Origin: Bacteriovoracaceae bacterium
GTDB taxonomy: Bacteria; Bdellovibrionota; UBA1018
Assembly: GCA_947446835.1 (NCBI GenBank)
Contig: CANFHS010000041.1
Span: 1-13,811, forward strand
Direction of reading: 5' to 3'
Length of the DNA: 13,811 nucleotides
In this document: positions 13,603 through 13,811 of the stretch, in pieces
Position numbering within the stretch: the stretch's first letter is position 1
How the letters are laid out: each line of letters starts with the position of its first letter
Notes under the pieces: model-generated
What the model was told of the DNA's origin: nothing
The model's input: the letters and a program-made list of their open reading frames with translations, nothing else
Databases searched by the model: none
Translations under genes and position numbers: made by a program

Positions 13603-13811
13603 TCAGCACTCCTCGGTACCTTCACCAGGCTCATCGAGGCCCTCCACCCGACCATCCTCGTCATCGGAGTCGCCTGGTATTGCCTGGGAGGTCGCAGCCT
13701 TCTGGCTGGCCGGTGTCCGAACCTTCCCGTCCGCACGCCCCTCCGCACGGGGCTGCGGGCGGGATTCGGCGCACAGGAGCGTTGCCACGAGCGCGGCAAT
13801 CCATCCTGAAA
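13603..13811 (-). CDS. Possible small exported protein, 5' end outside the window
   Basis: An open frame of about 69 codons runs from the right edge of the window to a TGA at 13603-13605. Read inward, the first residues GWIAALVATLLCAES look like the end of a signal peptide, possibly with a lipobox cysteine in TLLCAES. They are followed by a basic, Arg/Lys-containing stretch and then a very acidic tail (GDSDDEDGRVEGLDEPGEGTEEC) ending in Cys. The start codon and ribosome site lie outside the window, and no family is recognised. Support is only the exported-looking N-terminus, the convergent position after DUF4360 and the lack of any plus-strand gene here, so this could be a chance frame. Confidence 0.4.
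   Translation of the reverse strand, partial: SGWIAALVATLLCAESRPQPRAEGRADGKVRTPASQKAATSQAIPGDSDDEDGRVEGLDEPGEGTEEC

Overview
This is a high-GC window (mostly G/C-ending codons, by eye above 60% GC) from a Gram-negative bacterium. It encodes Sec signal peptides, a lipobox lipoprotein and a predicted outer-membrane beta-barrel. A DUF4360-type secreted protein and a secreted Cys/His (NlpC/P60-like) protein resemble ones I associate with predatory Bdellovibrionota and related former Deltaproteobacteria. That placement is an inference and cannot be proved from this window.

Left third (positions 2-5528, minus strand): six closely packed genes that look like one operon. Read 5' to 3' they are a secreted NlpC/P60-like Cys/His protein, a secreted protein with 16 mature-chain cysteines and an HExxH motif, a small exported protein of no known family, a secreted TIM-barrel protein with clan GH-A-like catalytic glutamates, an OmpR/CusR-type response regulator and its HAMP histidine kinase. 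Four envelope-directed proteins share a transcript with a two-component system, so an envelope-sensing or envelope-remodelling circuit is plausible. I do not recognise the combination as a described system.

Middle (5588-11473, plus strand): the SOS mutagenesis cassette lexA-imuA-imuB-dnaE2 with LexA at its head. This is a known translesion-mutagenesis operon type: LexA represses, and ImuA, ImuB and DnaE2 form the mutasome. Local peculiarities are an apparently leaderless lexA start, a 152-nt imuA/imuB overlap, an ImuB that appears to lack the N-terminal palm/fingers segment, and a 14-bp tandem repeat running across the dnaE2 stop codon.

Right part (11474-13811): an AT-rich 184-bp intergenic region with an inverted repeat and a palindrome. 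It is followed by an ATGA-coupled pair (beta-barrel protein, then lipoprotein), a strong intrinsic terminator, the DUF4360 protein, and the 3' part of a possible small minus-strand exported protein cut by the window edge. A 24-bp motif near lexA and the divergent operon recurs upstream of the beta-barrel gene, which suggests a shared DNA-binding regulator. No tRNA, rRNA, CRISPR array, insertion sequence or integrase was seen. No gene-free stretch exceeds 300 bases; the longest is 12740-12974.
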